Assembly (NCBI RefSeq): GCF_001547995.1
Contig: NZ_AP014690.1
Location: 434,001 to 498,000 of the forward strand
Source of the DNA: Asaia bogorensis NBRC 16594
Lineage (GTDB): Bacteria > Pseudomonadota > Alphaproteobacteria > Acetobacterales > Acetobacteraceae
DNA length: 64,000 nucleotides
Reading direction: 5' to 3'
Shown here: one piece after another, positions 34,866-45,111 of the stretch
How positions within the stretch are numbered: the first letter of the stretch is position 1
How the letters are laid out: every line of letters starts with the position of its first letter
Program-made: the position numbers and the translations under genes
The notes under the pieces: generated by a model
Told to the model about the DNA's origin: nothing
Seen by the model: only the letters and a program-made list of their open reading frames with translations
Database searches by the model: none

Positions 34866-36362
34866 TCAGCCAAGCGTGGGCATGACGAAATCTGCACCCT
34901 GACGAATGCCTGTCGGCCAGCGCGAGGTGACAGCCTTGTACTTGGTGAAGAAGCGCACACCCTCGGCGCCATGCATGTGGTGATCGCCAAACAGCGAAGC
35001 CTTCCAGCCGCCGAAGGAATGGAACGCCATGGGTACAGGGATGGGTACGTTCACGCCGACCATGCCAGCCTGCACGCGATGGGTGAAGGCACGGGCGCTA
35101 TCGCCATCACGGGTGAAGATGGCGGTGCCATTGCCGAATTCATGGTCGTTGACCAGCTTCAGCGCGGTCTCGAAATCGGGCACGCGCACGACAGCCAGAA
35201 CGGGGCCAAAGATCTCCTCGCGATAGAGGCGCATCTCCGGTGTCACATGATCGAACAGCGACCCGCCAAGGAAGAAGCCTTCCGGGTTCTGCGTCGATTT
35301 GAAATCGCGGCCATCGACCAGCAGCTTGGCACCTTCCTCAGCCCCGAGCGTGACGTAGGAAGCTACCTTGTCGCGATGGACTCTGGTGACCAGCGGGCCC
35401 ATTTCGGTCGCGTCATCCGTGCCATTGCCGATTTTCAGCGCCTTGACCTTGGGGATCAGCTTGTCGACCAGCGCATCGGCCACAGGGCCAACAGCCACGG
35501 CCACGGAAATGGCCATGCAGCGTTCGCCTGCCGAGCCATAGGCCGCGCCCATCAGGGCATCGACGGTCTTGTCGAGGTCGCAATCAGGCATGATGACGGC
35601 ATGGTTCTTGGCACCGCCCAGAGCCTGAACGCGCTTTCCGTGGGCTACACCGGTCTCGTGGATGTAGCGGGCGATGGGGGTGGAGCCCACAAAGCTGATC
35701 GCCTGCACATCCGGGTGCTTGAGCAGGGCATCCACGACGGTCTTGTCACCATGCACCACCTGGAACACGCCATCAGGCAGACCGGCCTCTTTCAGCAGAT
35801 CGGCCAGAACGAGCGACGCGGAAGGGTCGCGCTCGGAAGGTTTGAGAATGAAGCAGTTACCGCAGGCGAGCGCCATCGGTGCCATCCAGAGCGGCACCAT
35901 GACCGGAAAGTTGAAGGGCGTGATTCCTGCCACAACCCCGAGTGGCTGGCGCATCGACCAGGCATCGATGCCGCGTCCCACCTGTTCGGTAAATTCACCC
36001 TTGAGCAGTTCAGGGGCGCCGGTTGCGAATTCCACCACTTCCATGCCGCGCGTCACTTCGCCCAGCGCGTCTGACAGGACCTTGCCATGCTCCGAGGTGA
36101 TGACCGCCGCCAGATCGCGCGCGTGCTTCTCGATCAGATCACGAAAGCGGAACAGCACACGGGCACGGGCCAGAGGGGTGGTTTGTGACCATGCGGGAAA
36201 GGCGGCCCTGGCGGCAGCAACGGCATCATCGACGTCGCGCGTGTCACCCAGAGCGAGCTGCGCCGTCACCTTGCCTGTGGCAGGGTTGAAGACCTCTCCG
36301 CGCTGGGCGCCGTGACCCTCGGTACGGGACCCGTTGATGTAATGCTGAATCAGACTGCTCAT
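34866..36362 (-). CDS. mmsA: methylmalonate-semialdehyde dehydrogenase (CoA-acylating)
   Basis: A 498-residue aldehyde dehydrogenase of the MmsA/IolA class, converting methylmalonate or malonate semialdehyde to propionyl- or acetyl-CoA in valine, thymine or inositol breakdown. The start matches the group ([21 protein letters not shown]). [19 protein letters not shown] for [18 protein letters not shown], the general base region [14 protein letters not shown] and the nucleophile in [12 protein letters not shown] are typical; [11 protein letters not shown] follows. GAGGA lies before the ATG at 36362; the frame continues upstream without a ribosome site. It stands alone, without a valine or inositol operon around it. 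Confidence 0.93.
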   Translation of the reverse strand: MSSLIQHYINGSRTEGHGAQRGEVFNPATGKVTAQLALGDTRDVDDAVAAARAAFPAWSQTTPLARARVLFRFRDLIEKHARDLAAVITSEHGKVLSDALGEVTRGMEVVEFATGAPELLKGEFTEQVGRGIDAWSMRQPLGVVAGITPFNFPVMVPLWMAPMALACGNCFILKPSERDPSASLVLADLLKEAGLPDGVFQVVHGDKTVVDALLKHPDVQAISFVGSTPIARYIHETGVAHGKRVQALGGAKNHAVIMPDCDLDKTVDALMGAAYGSAGERCMAISVAVAVGPVADALVDKLIPKVKALKIGNGTDDATEMGPLVTRVHRDKVASYVTLGAEEGAKLLVDGRDFKSTQNPEGFFLGGSLFDHVTPEMRLYREEIFGPVLAVVRVPDFETALKLVNDHEFGNGTAIFTRDGDSARAFTHRVQAGMVGVNVPIPVPMAFHSFGGWKASLFGDHHMHGAEGVRFFTKYKAVTSRWPTGIRQGADFVMPTLG

Positions 36363-37050
36363 GAACGTCTTCCTCTTCCTTGCGGCCTTGTGACGCGCCC
36401 TTATGGACCCGCTCCCCTCATCCGCCTTATAGCATCGGCCCAGCCACGCGAATTTCAACTCCCGCGTGAGGCCGCTTTCCTGACCTGTATCGAAATTAAT
36501 ATTCTCTTTTGTCGTTGGAAAAGAAAAATAATTCTATTTCCTGATGATCAGGGTCACGTTCCGGTGAGTGGCAGTCAGAGGCATGGCAGGGGCATTGCGG
36601 CGGTAAGGAGCCCTCTGCCGCTCCGATAGATGGGCTTGCTGCTGTTTCGCCCGTCTCGGCGGTCTGCGGGATGACACTGCGCCGCAATGGTCAGAAAGCG
36701 ACGTGGGCTCGGATCAGCTTGGCGGCTCTCTTTCAGAACATCTGCGGCCGGACCGCGCCCGGGTCGGTCCTGTCAAATCTCCGCCCGTCCACCGGGCATC
36801 TTCTGCCTCTGGTTACATCGAACCAGCAGGAGCGACCATGAAGTCGCCCTGATTCCCCATCATGGGAACGTCCCGGGGAGCCGAACCGGCCTGTGAGCGC
36901 TGCGTTTGCCGTATGCGGTTCCCTGACCCGGCCCCGAATGGCCCCCATCGCATGCGGGGTGTTTTTGGCTCGCTGGGCTGTCGGGGCTTGCCCCCGCGCG
37001 ACACTCCTGAGACTTTCCATCCCTCGTTACCCCTAGATCGAAGAGGTCTG
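36363..37050 (+). other. 688-base gap with mini-ORF and predicted stem-loops
   Basis: No gene is supported in this gap between mmsA and the lipoprotein gene. The left part (36490-36545) is AT-rich and would hold promoters. From about 36740 it is GC-rich with several local inverted repeats, e.g. GGACCG...CGGTCC at 36750-36770. At 36838-36852 an ATG with AGGAG five bases upstream opens a frame of four codons (Met-Lys-Ser-Pro-stop). The plus-strand frame is open from 36862 into the lipoprotein gene, but nothing coding-like precedes the signal peptide. A structured leader is possible; I could not match a known riboswitch. Confidence 0.3.
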
Positions 37051-38202
37051 ATGCGTTCTGTCCTTGCCATGATGGCTGTTTCCGCCCTGACCCTGACCGC
37101 CTGCGCGATGGATGCCGATGAGGATGCCGAATCGCGCTATGCCCCCGTCGCTGCCGGGCAGGCCATCAAGCTCGAACAGAAAAATGCGCCCATTCCCGGC
37201 ACGGCTTATCGCATGGCCTATCGCAGCACCGATGCGCATAACCCGACGCATCTGGTGGCGGTTTCGGCTGAGGTCATGGTCCCGCGCGGCACACCGCCCG
37301 CAGGTGGCTGGCCTGTCGTGGCCTGGGCTCACGGCACAAGCGGGATCGGCCTTACCTGTGCGCCTTCCATCATGGGGATTGGCGGCCCGCAGGCAAGCTT
37401 TTACGGAAGCTGGCTGCGTCGGGGCTATGCCGTTGTCGCTACCGATTATCCGGGTCTGGGCGAGCCAGGGGCAGCGCTTTACCTGAATGCCAAATCAGAA
37501 GGCATGGCTGTGCTGGACTCGGTTCGTGCAGCGCGTCGCCGCTTCTCTGCGCTGAGCGGCCATGTCGTCTTGCTGGGGCATGATCAGGGTGCGCAGGCTG
37601 TGCTTGCAGCCTCGGCGCTGGCAAAATCCTATGCACCGAGCCTGCAGATCAAGGGTACGATCGCGCTTGGCGCACCGTATTTCGATGGCGATTCAGGCCA
37701 TATCCTGACCCAGGCTCATGGGGCCCGTCGCTTTGCCCCGGGCGTGGTTTATGGCCTGCTGCTTGGGGCGTCGCTTGGGGCTGCGGATCCCTCTTTCGAC
37801 CCATCCAGCGCCTTCAAGCCCCGTGCCCTGCCGCTGTACCGCAAGGCCAGCGAACTCTGCCGTGGCGATTTCTTTGGGGCTGTCGAACATGCGGGCCTGA
37901 CGCCTGACAACACTTTCCAGCCAGATGCCGAAAACGCGCTGGCTCCGGCACTGCAATGGGCGCGTTATCCTTCGCTCAAGCTGCCTTCACCCGTCATGCT
38001 CGGGATTGCCACCAGTGACACGCAGGTGCCCCCCGCCCAGCAGGAGAAGCTGAAGCAGGCGCTATGCTCTGCCGGAACGGTTGTGAGTGTGCACCACTAT
38101 CGTGTGGAACATTCACCGCTCCTGAACGCGGCCGAGAGTGAAGCACAGGCTTTCGCCGATCGCAGCCTGCGAGGCGATGCGATTTCATCCGATTGTCAGT
38201 GA
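37051..38202 (+). CDS. alpha/beta-hydrolase lipoprotein (secretory lipase-like)
   Basis: A 383-residue protein with a lipoprotein-type signal peptide (LTLTACAMDAD; Cys near residue 17), so membrane-anchored outside the cytoplasm. The fold matches the LIP/secretory lipase type: PVVAWAHGTSGIG near residue 90 supplies the oxyanion loop, VVATDYPGLGEPG the next strand, and a nucleophile elbow LLGHDQGAQAVL follows. The elbow has Asp (Asp178) where lipases carry Ser. The candidate acid and His are in TSDTQVPPAQQ and VEHSPLLN. AGAGG lies four bases before the ATG. Substrate unknown; the Ser-to-Asp change leaves lipase activity in doubt. Confidence 0.75.
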   Translation: MRSVLAMMAVSALTLTACAMDADEDAESRYAPVAAGQAIKLEQKNAPIPGTAYRMAYRSTDAHNPTHLVAVSAEVMVPRGTPPAGGWPVVAWAHGTSGIGLTCAPSIMGIGGPQASFYGSWLRRGYAVVATDYPGLGEPGAALYLNAKSEGMAVLDSVRAARRRFSALSGHVVLLGHDQGAQAVLAASALAKSYAPSLQIKGTIALGAPYFDGDSGHILTQAHGARRFAPGVVYGLLLGASLGAADPSFDPSSAFKPRALPLYRKASELCRGDFFGAVEHAGLTPDNTFQPDAENALAPALQWARYPSLKLPSPVMLGIATSDTQVPPAQQEKLKQALCSAGTVVSVHHYRVEHSPLLNAAESEAQAFADRSLRGDAISSDCQ

Positions 38203-38348
38203 GACAGGGGTTTCCGAGGCGCCGTCTTGATTTACCCAAAGAGCAGGTATCCATCGGAGTCCGGATTTTATGACAGGTTGTTCGTGTAAAGCTTGCTTTC
38301 CACCCCAAAATGAGGAATATGGAAAGTATGCTTTACATGGAGAAACGT

Positions 38349-38729
38349 ATGTTCAGGCCCAGACAGTACGGGATCGAGCTTGGCGCGGCATTGTTGCTGT
38401 ATCTTTTCCTGCTCCTCACGTCAGGTGCGCTGGAGCATCTGCTTCGCCCCACAGGGACGCTTCTTTTCGCTTTGAGCATGGCGCCCACGCTTGGAGCCGT
38501 GGCCGTGGCATGGGTTATCATGCGAGCACTGCGGCGCATGGATGAACTTCAGCGTCGCGTTCAGTTCGACGCCATAGCGACGGCTTTTCTTGGCACGGCC
38601 CTCATCACCATAGGATGGGGCTTCGCTGAAAACGCTGGTGCCCCTCATATTCGCGCCTTCGCCATCTGGCCGCTTATGGCGCTTCTGTGGCTCGCAGGCA
38701 TGGTCGTTGCTTGCCGGAGATACCGGTGA
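38349..38729 (+). CDS. small four-helix membrane protein paired with XRE regulator
   Basis: A 126-residue inner-membrane protein with four hydrophobic segments (about residues 8-28, 35-57, 77-95 and 103-122), separated by a basic/acidic loop (RALRRMDELQRRVQFDA). I do not know a function. GGAG six bases before the ATG at 38349 decides the start; three in-frame ATGs upstream lack one. Its stop overlaps the GTG of the next gene (GTGA), so the two are translationally coupled. Membrane protein plus very small XRE regulator is a recurrent pair in bacteria of unknown role. Confidence 0.7.
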   Translation: MFRPRQYGIELGAALLLYLFLLLTSGALEHLLRPTGTLLFALSMAPTLGAVAVAWVIMRALRRMDELQRRVQFDAIATAFLGTALITIGWGFAENAGAPHIRAFAIWPLMALLWLAGMVVACRRYR

Positions 38730-38914
38730 AAAACCGCATGCGCGATCTGCGTCTGGCTCAGGGCCTCAGCCAGAATGCGCTGGCCGAGGCGTTGGGCGTC
38801 TCGCGGCAGACCATCAATGCGATTGAGAACGAGCGTTACGACCCGAGCCTGCCTCTGGCGTTCGCCATTGCGAAAATCTTCGATCTGAGCATCGAAGCCA
38901 TTTTTACCCCGTAG
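38726..38914 (+). CDS. 62-residue XRE-family HTH regulator
   Basis: A minimal Cro/CI-type DNA-binding protein consisting only of a helix-turn-helix: MRDLRLAQGLSQNALAEALG, then VSRQTINAIENERYDPSLPL, and FAIAKIFDLSIEAIFTP. The GTG start at 38726 overlaps the upstream membrane-protein gene by four bases with GGAGA five bases before it. This size class is typical of autonomous small regulators that control their own operon. It probably binds DNA as a dimer. Targets are unknown. Confidence 0.85.
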   Translation: MKNRMRDLRLAQGLSQNALAEALGVSRQTINAIENERYDPSLPLAFAIAKIFDLSIEAIFTP

Positions 38915-38926
38915 GCAGAACGGGAT

Positions 38927-38946
38927 GAAAGGGGCGAGCCCCTTTC
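38927..38946. terminator. hairpin between XRE regulator and serB
   Basis: GAAAGGGG / CCCCTTTC (8-bp stem, 4-nt loop), followed by a second GGGGC/GCCCC hairpin near 38955. It sits between convergent genes and has modest A/T flanks. Confidence 0.5.
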
Positions 38947-38975
38947 CGGGGGATGGGGCAGCGCCCCGTGAACCC

Positions 38976-39866
38976 TTACTCCACGAAAACGCTTGCCGGA
39001 TAACCCTGAGCGAACAGATGGGCACGCAGGGTCGAGTGATTGACCTGCATGTCGATCATCTGGCGCACTTTTGGCTTGCCCTTATAGGCAATGCCCAGAC
39101 CGGCGACGGCGAGCATGGGCAGGTCGTTGGTGCCATCGCCTGTCGTCAGGGCTGCCGAAGCCTTCACGCCGCGCTCTTCAAGGAGGCGGCTCAGATGCTC
39201 TTCCTTGCTGTTCGGCCCCAGCACGGGGGCAGCGAGCTTGCCTGTAAACACGTCATCCACGATGTCGAATTCATTGCCGTAATGCTCGTCAAAGCCACAG
39301 GCCTCTGCCACGCGGCTGGTGAAATAGGTGAAGCCACCCGAGACGAGCGCTGTGCGGGCGTTATGGGCGTGCATGGTCTGCACAAGCGTACGGGCACCCG
39401 TATTGAGCCTTGAATTTTGCCAGACTTCTTCGAGGCAGGAGGCGGATTTGCCTTCCAGAAGTGCGACACGTGTCCGCAGGGACTCCTCGAAATCCAGTTT
39501 GCCGTTCATGGTGTCGAGGGTGAGCTGGGCGACGGCGTTACCCACGCCCAGCAGGGCTGCGACCTCATCGAGGGTTTCACCGTCCAGAATGGTGCTGTCC
39601 ATATCAGCTACGAGCACAGCCTTGCGACGGCCGCGTGTCTTGACCAGCAGGGCATCCACCTTATGACGGGCCAGTGTTGCGCGGATGGTCGCGATGGTTG
39701 GTGCGCCCGGTGCCGGGGTAGGGCAGGGGATTTCGACGGCTTCGCCCGGCGAAAGCACGATGGGGTTCTTGCCCTTGACCATGTTCCGCGCAATGTCGAT
39801 GGCATCTTTGGACAGGGTGCCCTGTGCAGGGTCGGCAACGAGAACGAGAACGTAAGGTAAGGTCAT
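38976..39866 (-). CDS. serB: phosphoserine phosphatase
   Basis: A 296-residue HAD phosphatase completing serine synthesis from 3-phosphoserine. Motif I is DMDST (Asp88 nucleophile, Asp90), motif II VSGGFTYF, the Lys of motif III lies in the LGPNSKEEHL region, and motif IV is TTGDGTNDLPML. An 80-residue N-terminal part precedes the HAD domain, as in SerB proteins with a regulatory or structural extension. Cytoplasmic. It diverges from miaA with 41 bases between starts; the ribosome site is poor. Confidence 0.93.
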   Translation of the reverse strand: MTLPYVLVLVADPAQGTLSKDAIDIARNMVKGKNPIVLSPGEAVEIPCPTPAPGAPTIATIRATLARHKVDALLVKTRGRRKAVLVADMDSTILDGETLDEVAALLGVGNAVAQLTLDTMNGKLDFEESLRTRVALLEGKSASCLEEVWQNSRLNTGARTLVQTMHAHNARTALVSGGFTYFTSRVAEACGFDEHYGNEFDIVDDVFTGKLAAPVLGPNSKEEHLSRLLEERGVKASAALTTGDGTNDLPMLAVAGLGIAYKGKPKVRQMIDMQVNHSTLRAHLFAQGYPASVFVE

Positions 39867-39907
39867 CTTGGCCCATCTGGTAGAAACGCTTGGGACAGCA
39901 AGACAGA

Positions 39908-40906
39908 ATGGCTGACGCGTCGATTGCCCTGGCCCCGGTGGCCCTTATTGTGGCGGGACCGACCTGTTCCGGCAAGTCGGCGCTGGCGCTTGGGTTGGCA
40001 GAGCGCTTTGGAGGCACCGTCATCAATGCCGATTCTATGCAGGTCTATACGGATCTGCATGTGCTGACCGCCCGCCCCGATGCACAGGATGAAGCGCGTG
40101 CGCCGCATCGTCTCTACGGCGTACTGGATGCAGCGCGACCGGGCAGTGTGGCGTGGTGGCGCGAGGCCGCACTGGCGGAAATGCAGGCGGCACGGGCGCA
40201 GGACCGGCTGCCAATCTTGTGTGGCGGCACAGGCATGTATCTGCGGGCCTTGCTCGATGGTCTGGTCGAGGTGCCCGAACCCGGCAATGCCGCACGCAAC
40301 TGGGCGCGCTCCCTTGTGGAGCAAGAGGGAAGCGAGGCCGCTCATGCCCTGCTGATGCAGGATGATCCTGATACAGCCCAGACGCTGAGGCCAGGCGATG
40401 GGCAGCGTGTGGCCCGTGCGCTCGAGGTGTTGCGTGGCACAGGGCATGGGCTCTCGTACTGGCGCAATCAGCCCGGCCTGCCGCCAGCCCCGTTTCGCTT
40501 TGTCTCCGTAAGGCTTCATCCGCCCCGTGAGGCGCTGCGTGCGGCGATTGCGGAACGGTTCTCACGCATGATGCAACGGGGGGCGATGGAGGAAGTGCAA
40601 TGCCTTGTGGCACGGGGGCTTTCGCCCGTTTTGCCCGCCATGCGGGCGCATGGTGTGCCGGAGCTGAGCGCCGCTCTTGCCGGAACCCTGGGGCTGGAGG
40701 AAGCGATATCCCGTGCAGTGATCGCCACGGGGCAGTACACGCGACGTCAGGCCACGTGGTTCAATCACCATGCGCTGGGCGCAGAGCAGGATTGCATGAT
40801 TTCCTTGCAAAGATATGACGAGAGTACGCAATTTTCGGAAAGAGAATTCGAAAAAATAGCAACTTTCATACAATCAACCATTGACGAATCCTCAATCCCG
40901 TCATAA
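39908..40906 (+). CDS. miaA: tRNA dimethylallyltransferase
   Basis: A 332-residue enzyme transferring the isopentenyl group from DMAPP to A37 of tRNAs that read UNN codons. P-loop GPTCSGKS (residues 17-24), INADSMQVYTDL, HRLYGVLDA, GGTGMYLRALLDGL and the RQATWFNHH C-terminal motif match MiaA. The frame runs back to a TTG at 39890, but the ATG at 39908 gives a normal N-terminus; neither start has a strong ribosome site. It is divergent from serB and 32 bases upstream of ilvB, so transcription may run on into the ilv operon. Confidence 0.93.
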   Translation: MADASIALAPVALIVAGPTCSGKSALALGLAERFGGTVINADSMQVYTDLHVLTARPDAQDEARAPHRLYGVLDAARPGSVAWWREAALAEMQAARAQDRLPILCGGTGMYLRALLDGLVEVPEPGNAARNWARSLVEQEGSEAAHALLMQDDPDTAQTLRPGDGQRVARALEVLRGTGHGLSYWRNQPGLPPAPFRFVSVRLHPPREALRAAIAERFSRMMQRGAMEEVQCLVARGLSPVLPAMRAHGVPELSAALAGTLGLEEAISRAVIATGQYTRRQATWFNHHALGAEQDCMISLQRYDESTQFSEREFEKIATFIQSTIDESSIPS

Positions 40907-40938
40907 ACCCGCCCGCTCAATGAAAGGGGTGCGCTCGC

Positions 40939-42734
40939 ATGAACGCGTCAACACAGCAGACCGGAAAAACTTCGACAGCGCCGCTCAATGGTGCCGAGGT
41001 GCTCCTGCGCGTGCTTGTGGAGCAGGGCGTCGAGGTCATTTTCGGCTATCCCGGCGGCGCGGTGCTGCCCATCTATGATGCGCTGTTCAAGCAGGATCAT
41101 ATCCGCCACGTTCTGGTGCGCCATGAGCAGGCGGCCGTTCATGCGGCAGAGGCCTATGCGCGCTCGACCGGCAAGGTCGGCGTTGTGCTGGTCACCAGCG
41201 GCCCCGGTGCCACCAATGCCGTGACGGGTCTGGTCGATGCGCTGATGGATTCCATCCCGCTGATCTGCCTATGCGGCCAGGTGCCGACGGCGCTGATCGG
41301 CAATGACGCGTTTCAGGAAGCCGATACGACCGGCATCACGCGTCCGGCCACCAAGCATAATTATCTGGTGCGTCGCGGTCAGGATCTGGCGCCGATCGTG
41401 CGTGAGGCCTTCGAGGTGGCCGCAGGCGGTCGCCCCGGCCCGGTGCTGATTGACCTGCCCAAGGATATCACGGTCGGCAGTGCGCCTCTGCCTGCCCCGG
41501 GCGAGGGCCGTCTGCATCGCCCCTATCGTCCGAATCTCGATGCGGATGGCGAGGCAATCCGCCAGACCATCGCTGCCATGAAGCGCGCCAAGCGCCCGCT
41601 TCTCTATACGGGTGGCGGCGTGATCAATGCGGGCCCCAAGGCGTCGGAAGGTCTGCGCGAGCTTGCCCGTCGCACCAATTTCCCGGTCACGTCCACATTG
41701 ATGGGGCTTGGCGCCTTCCCGACGACCGACCGTCAGTTTCTGGGCATGCTGGGTATGCACGGCAGCTACGAGGCCAATCTGGCCACACATGGCTGCGACC
41801 TGCTGATCGCGCTCGGCTCGCGCTTCGATGACCGTGTGACGGGGCGCGTCGATGCGTTCTCGCCCAATTCGTTCAAGGTCCATGCCGATATCGACCCCTC
41901 GCAGATCAACAAGATCATTCGCGTGGATGTGCCGCTGGTTGGCGATGTCGGTCGCACCATCGAGGCGCTGCTGGCGGCCTGGGATGGCGAAGGGCAGGAT
42001 CTGAGCCCCTGGTGGGCGCAGATCGAGGGCTGGCGCGCGCTGGACTCCTTCGGTTTCGTTCAGGATCAGGCCCCGAGCGCCATCATCCGCCCGCAATATG
42101 CCATTCGCCGCCTTTATGAAGCCACGCAGGCGCTTGGGCGCGATACGTTTGTCAGCACGGAAGTTGGCCAGCACCAGATGTGGGCGGCGCAGCACTTCCA
42201 GTTCGACAAGCCCAATCGCTGGCTGACCTCTGGTGGTCTTGGCACGATGGGTTATGGCTTGCCTGCCGCTGTAGGTGCGCAGGTAGCGCATCCCGATGCA
42301 CTGGTGATCGATATTGCCGGTGAGGCCTCGACGCTCATGAATATTCAGGAGCTCGGCACCATGGCGCAGTATCGCCTGCCGGTGAAGCTGTTCATCCTGA
42401 ACAACCGCTATATGGGCATGGTGCGCCAGTGGCAGGAATTGCTGCATGGCTCGCGCTACTCACAATCCTATAGCGAGGCGCTGCCCGACTTCATCCGTCT
42501 GGCCGAAGCCTTCCACGGCAAGGGGCTGCGCGCCACCTGCGTGGGCGAGCTGGATGGCGTGATTGACGAGATGCTGCGCCATGATGGCCCGGTGGTGGCG
42601 GATATCTGTGTGGCGCAGGACGAAAACTGCTTCCCGATGATTCCGTCGGGCGCCCCGCATAACGAGATGCTGCTTGGCCCCGATCAGGAAGCCAATGCGG
42701 CCCGGATTACTCAAGAAGGCATGATGCTGGTCTG

Positions 42735-42735
<1 letters not shown>
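40939..42735 (+). CDS. ilvB: acetolactate synthase large subunit
   Basis: A 598-residue ThDP/FAD enzyme, the first common step of valine, leucine and isoleucine synthesis. VFGYPGG-like IFGYPGGAVLPIYDAL, the catalytic Glu in HEQAAVHAAEAYARSTG, SGPGATNAVTG, the FAD region HGSYEANLA and the ThDP block GEAS...NNRYMGMVRQWQ are present. The metal motif is GEAS rather than the textbook GDGS; I believe this variant occurs in other alphaproteobacterial enzymes. AAAGGGG lies before the ATG. The stop shares one base with the ilvN start, and the three ilv genes form one transcript. Confidence 0.96.
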
Positions 42736-44281
<1,546 letters not shown>

Positions 44282-44309
44282 GGTCTTCTCCTACCGGGAG
44301 AAAGAACCG

Positions 44310-44336
44310 AAAAAGGGGGCTTCGGCCCCCTTTTTT
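44310..44336 (+). terminator. rho-independent terminator of ilvBNC
   Basis: AAAAGGGGGC / GCCCCCTTTT with a TTCG tetraloop and six T in a row: a textbook intrinsic terminator. Confidence 0.95.
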
Positions 44337-44485
44337 GTGCCAGACTATTCAACCGCCACTCAACTGGCAGGATCTCTCTGTCCGCACTCGATAGGCGTGG
44401 CAGGGTAATGCGGCGCTGAGTGCTCCGCCTGATCCAAGGCCCTGCGTCTGGACAATTGTCAGGGAGCCTCTGGCCTGGACTGCTC

Positions 44486-44932
44486 TTAAAACCGTGCGAT
44501 CAGCGCGACCCCTGCGATCATCAGCGCCGCGCCGGTGATGCGATAGGGGTTGAGGCTGTGCACTTCCATGCGCAGAAGCCCGAAATGATCGATCAGCAGG
44601 CTGGTCACGAGATTGGCGGTGATGGTCAGTCCATTGACCGGTCCGGCGCCTAATTTCTGGATCAGCAGAAGCCCTGCAAACACGGCCACGGCCCCCGTGA
44701 TGCCGCCAAGCGGCGCCCACCAGGGCATGCTGGCCAGATCACCCGCGCTGGGCAGCGGGCGCGGCATGCAGGCAAACAGACTGATTGACAAAAACAGCAC
44801 GAGCAGAAACGAAACCGAGGTCGCAAGCCACGGATTGACGAGGGATTTCGCCAATGCCCCGTTCATGGTAGCGCCCAGCGCCTGAAGCGCCCCGGCAATG
44901 AGGATGAAGGGGAGAGCCCAGACAGCGTTCAT
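44486..44932 (-). CDS. YdcZ/DUF606-type membrane protein (DMT superfamily)
   Basis: A 148-residue inner-membrane protein with about five helices. ILIAGALQALGATMNGALAK, WWAPLGGITGAVAVFAGLLL, the GLTITANLVTSLLIDHFGLL strand and RITGAALMIAGVALIARF are typical of the DUF606/YdcZ family, a half-size drug/metabolite transporter that probably works as a dimer. GAGAGG precedes the ATG. Substrate unknown. About 145 bases between it and the ilv terminator contain nothing I can name. Confidence 0.85.
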   Translation of the reverse strand: MNAVWALPFILIAGALQALGATMNGALAKSLVNPWLATSVSFLLVLFLSISLFACMPRPLPSAGDLASMPWWAPLGGITGAVAVFAGLLLIQKLGAGPVNGLTITANLVTSLLIDHFGLLRMEVHSLNPYRITGAALMIAGVALIARF

Positions 44933-45002
44933 GACAACCTCTCAACTGAGAAGGCGACGCCATCGGGCAAAAGCTCATGCCGTCTGCGTGGCCGGTGGTT
45001 CA

Positions 45003-45026
45003 TAGCGCCTGCCAAAACAGGCGCTA
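45003..45026 (-). terminator. hairpin after the aldose epimerase gene
   Basis: TAGCGCCTG / CAGGCGCTA is a perfect 9-bp stem with a 6-nt loop, 86 bases beyond the epimerase stop and upstream of the YdcZ gene. It has no T-tract, so a terminator role is uncertain; it could equally be a regulatory site. Confidence 0.35.
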
Positions 45027-45111
45027 CGTCCCGGGCTCAACGCGGCATCACAGGATTTGCTTCCTGGTCATTTCCTGAAATCAAGCCGACCTTCGTGCGT
45101 TTCAATGGTGG

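Noticed and set aside
34971-36074. 367-codon plus-strand frame across mmsA
   Set aside because: Antisense to a complete aldehyde dehydrogenase gene; His/Gly-rich translation without domains.
36687-36896. 69-codon Arg-rich frame in the gap before the lipoprotein gene
   Set aside because: No ribosome site and no family resemblance; composition fits non-coding GC-rich DNA.
36895-36904. GAGCGCTGCG resembling the core of the S-adenosylhomocysteine riboswitch
   Set aside because: The partner CCAGGCU segment and pairing are absent, and the downstream gene is not an SAH-pathway gene.
42302-42340. Apparent loss of the ThDP metal Asp in IlvB (GEAS instead of GDGS)
   Set aside because: I recall the same Glu variant in other alphaproteobacterial acetolactate synthases, so it is not evidence of a defect.
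41269-42447. 392-codon open frame on the minus strand inside ilvB
   Set aside because: Shadow of a strongly conserved gene, Arg/Gln/His-rich, no start signals.
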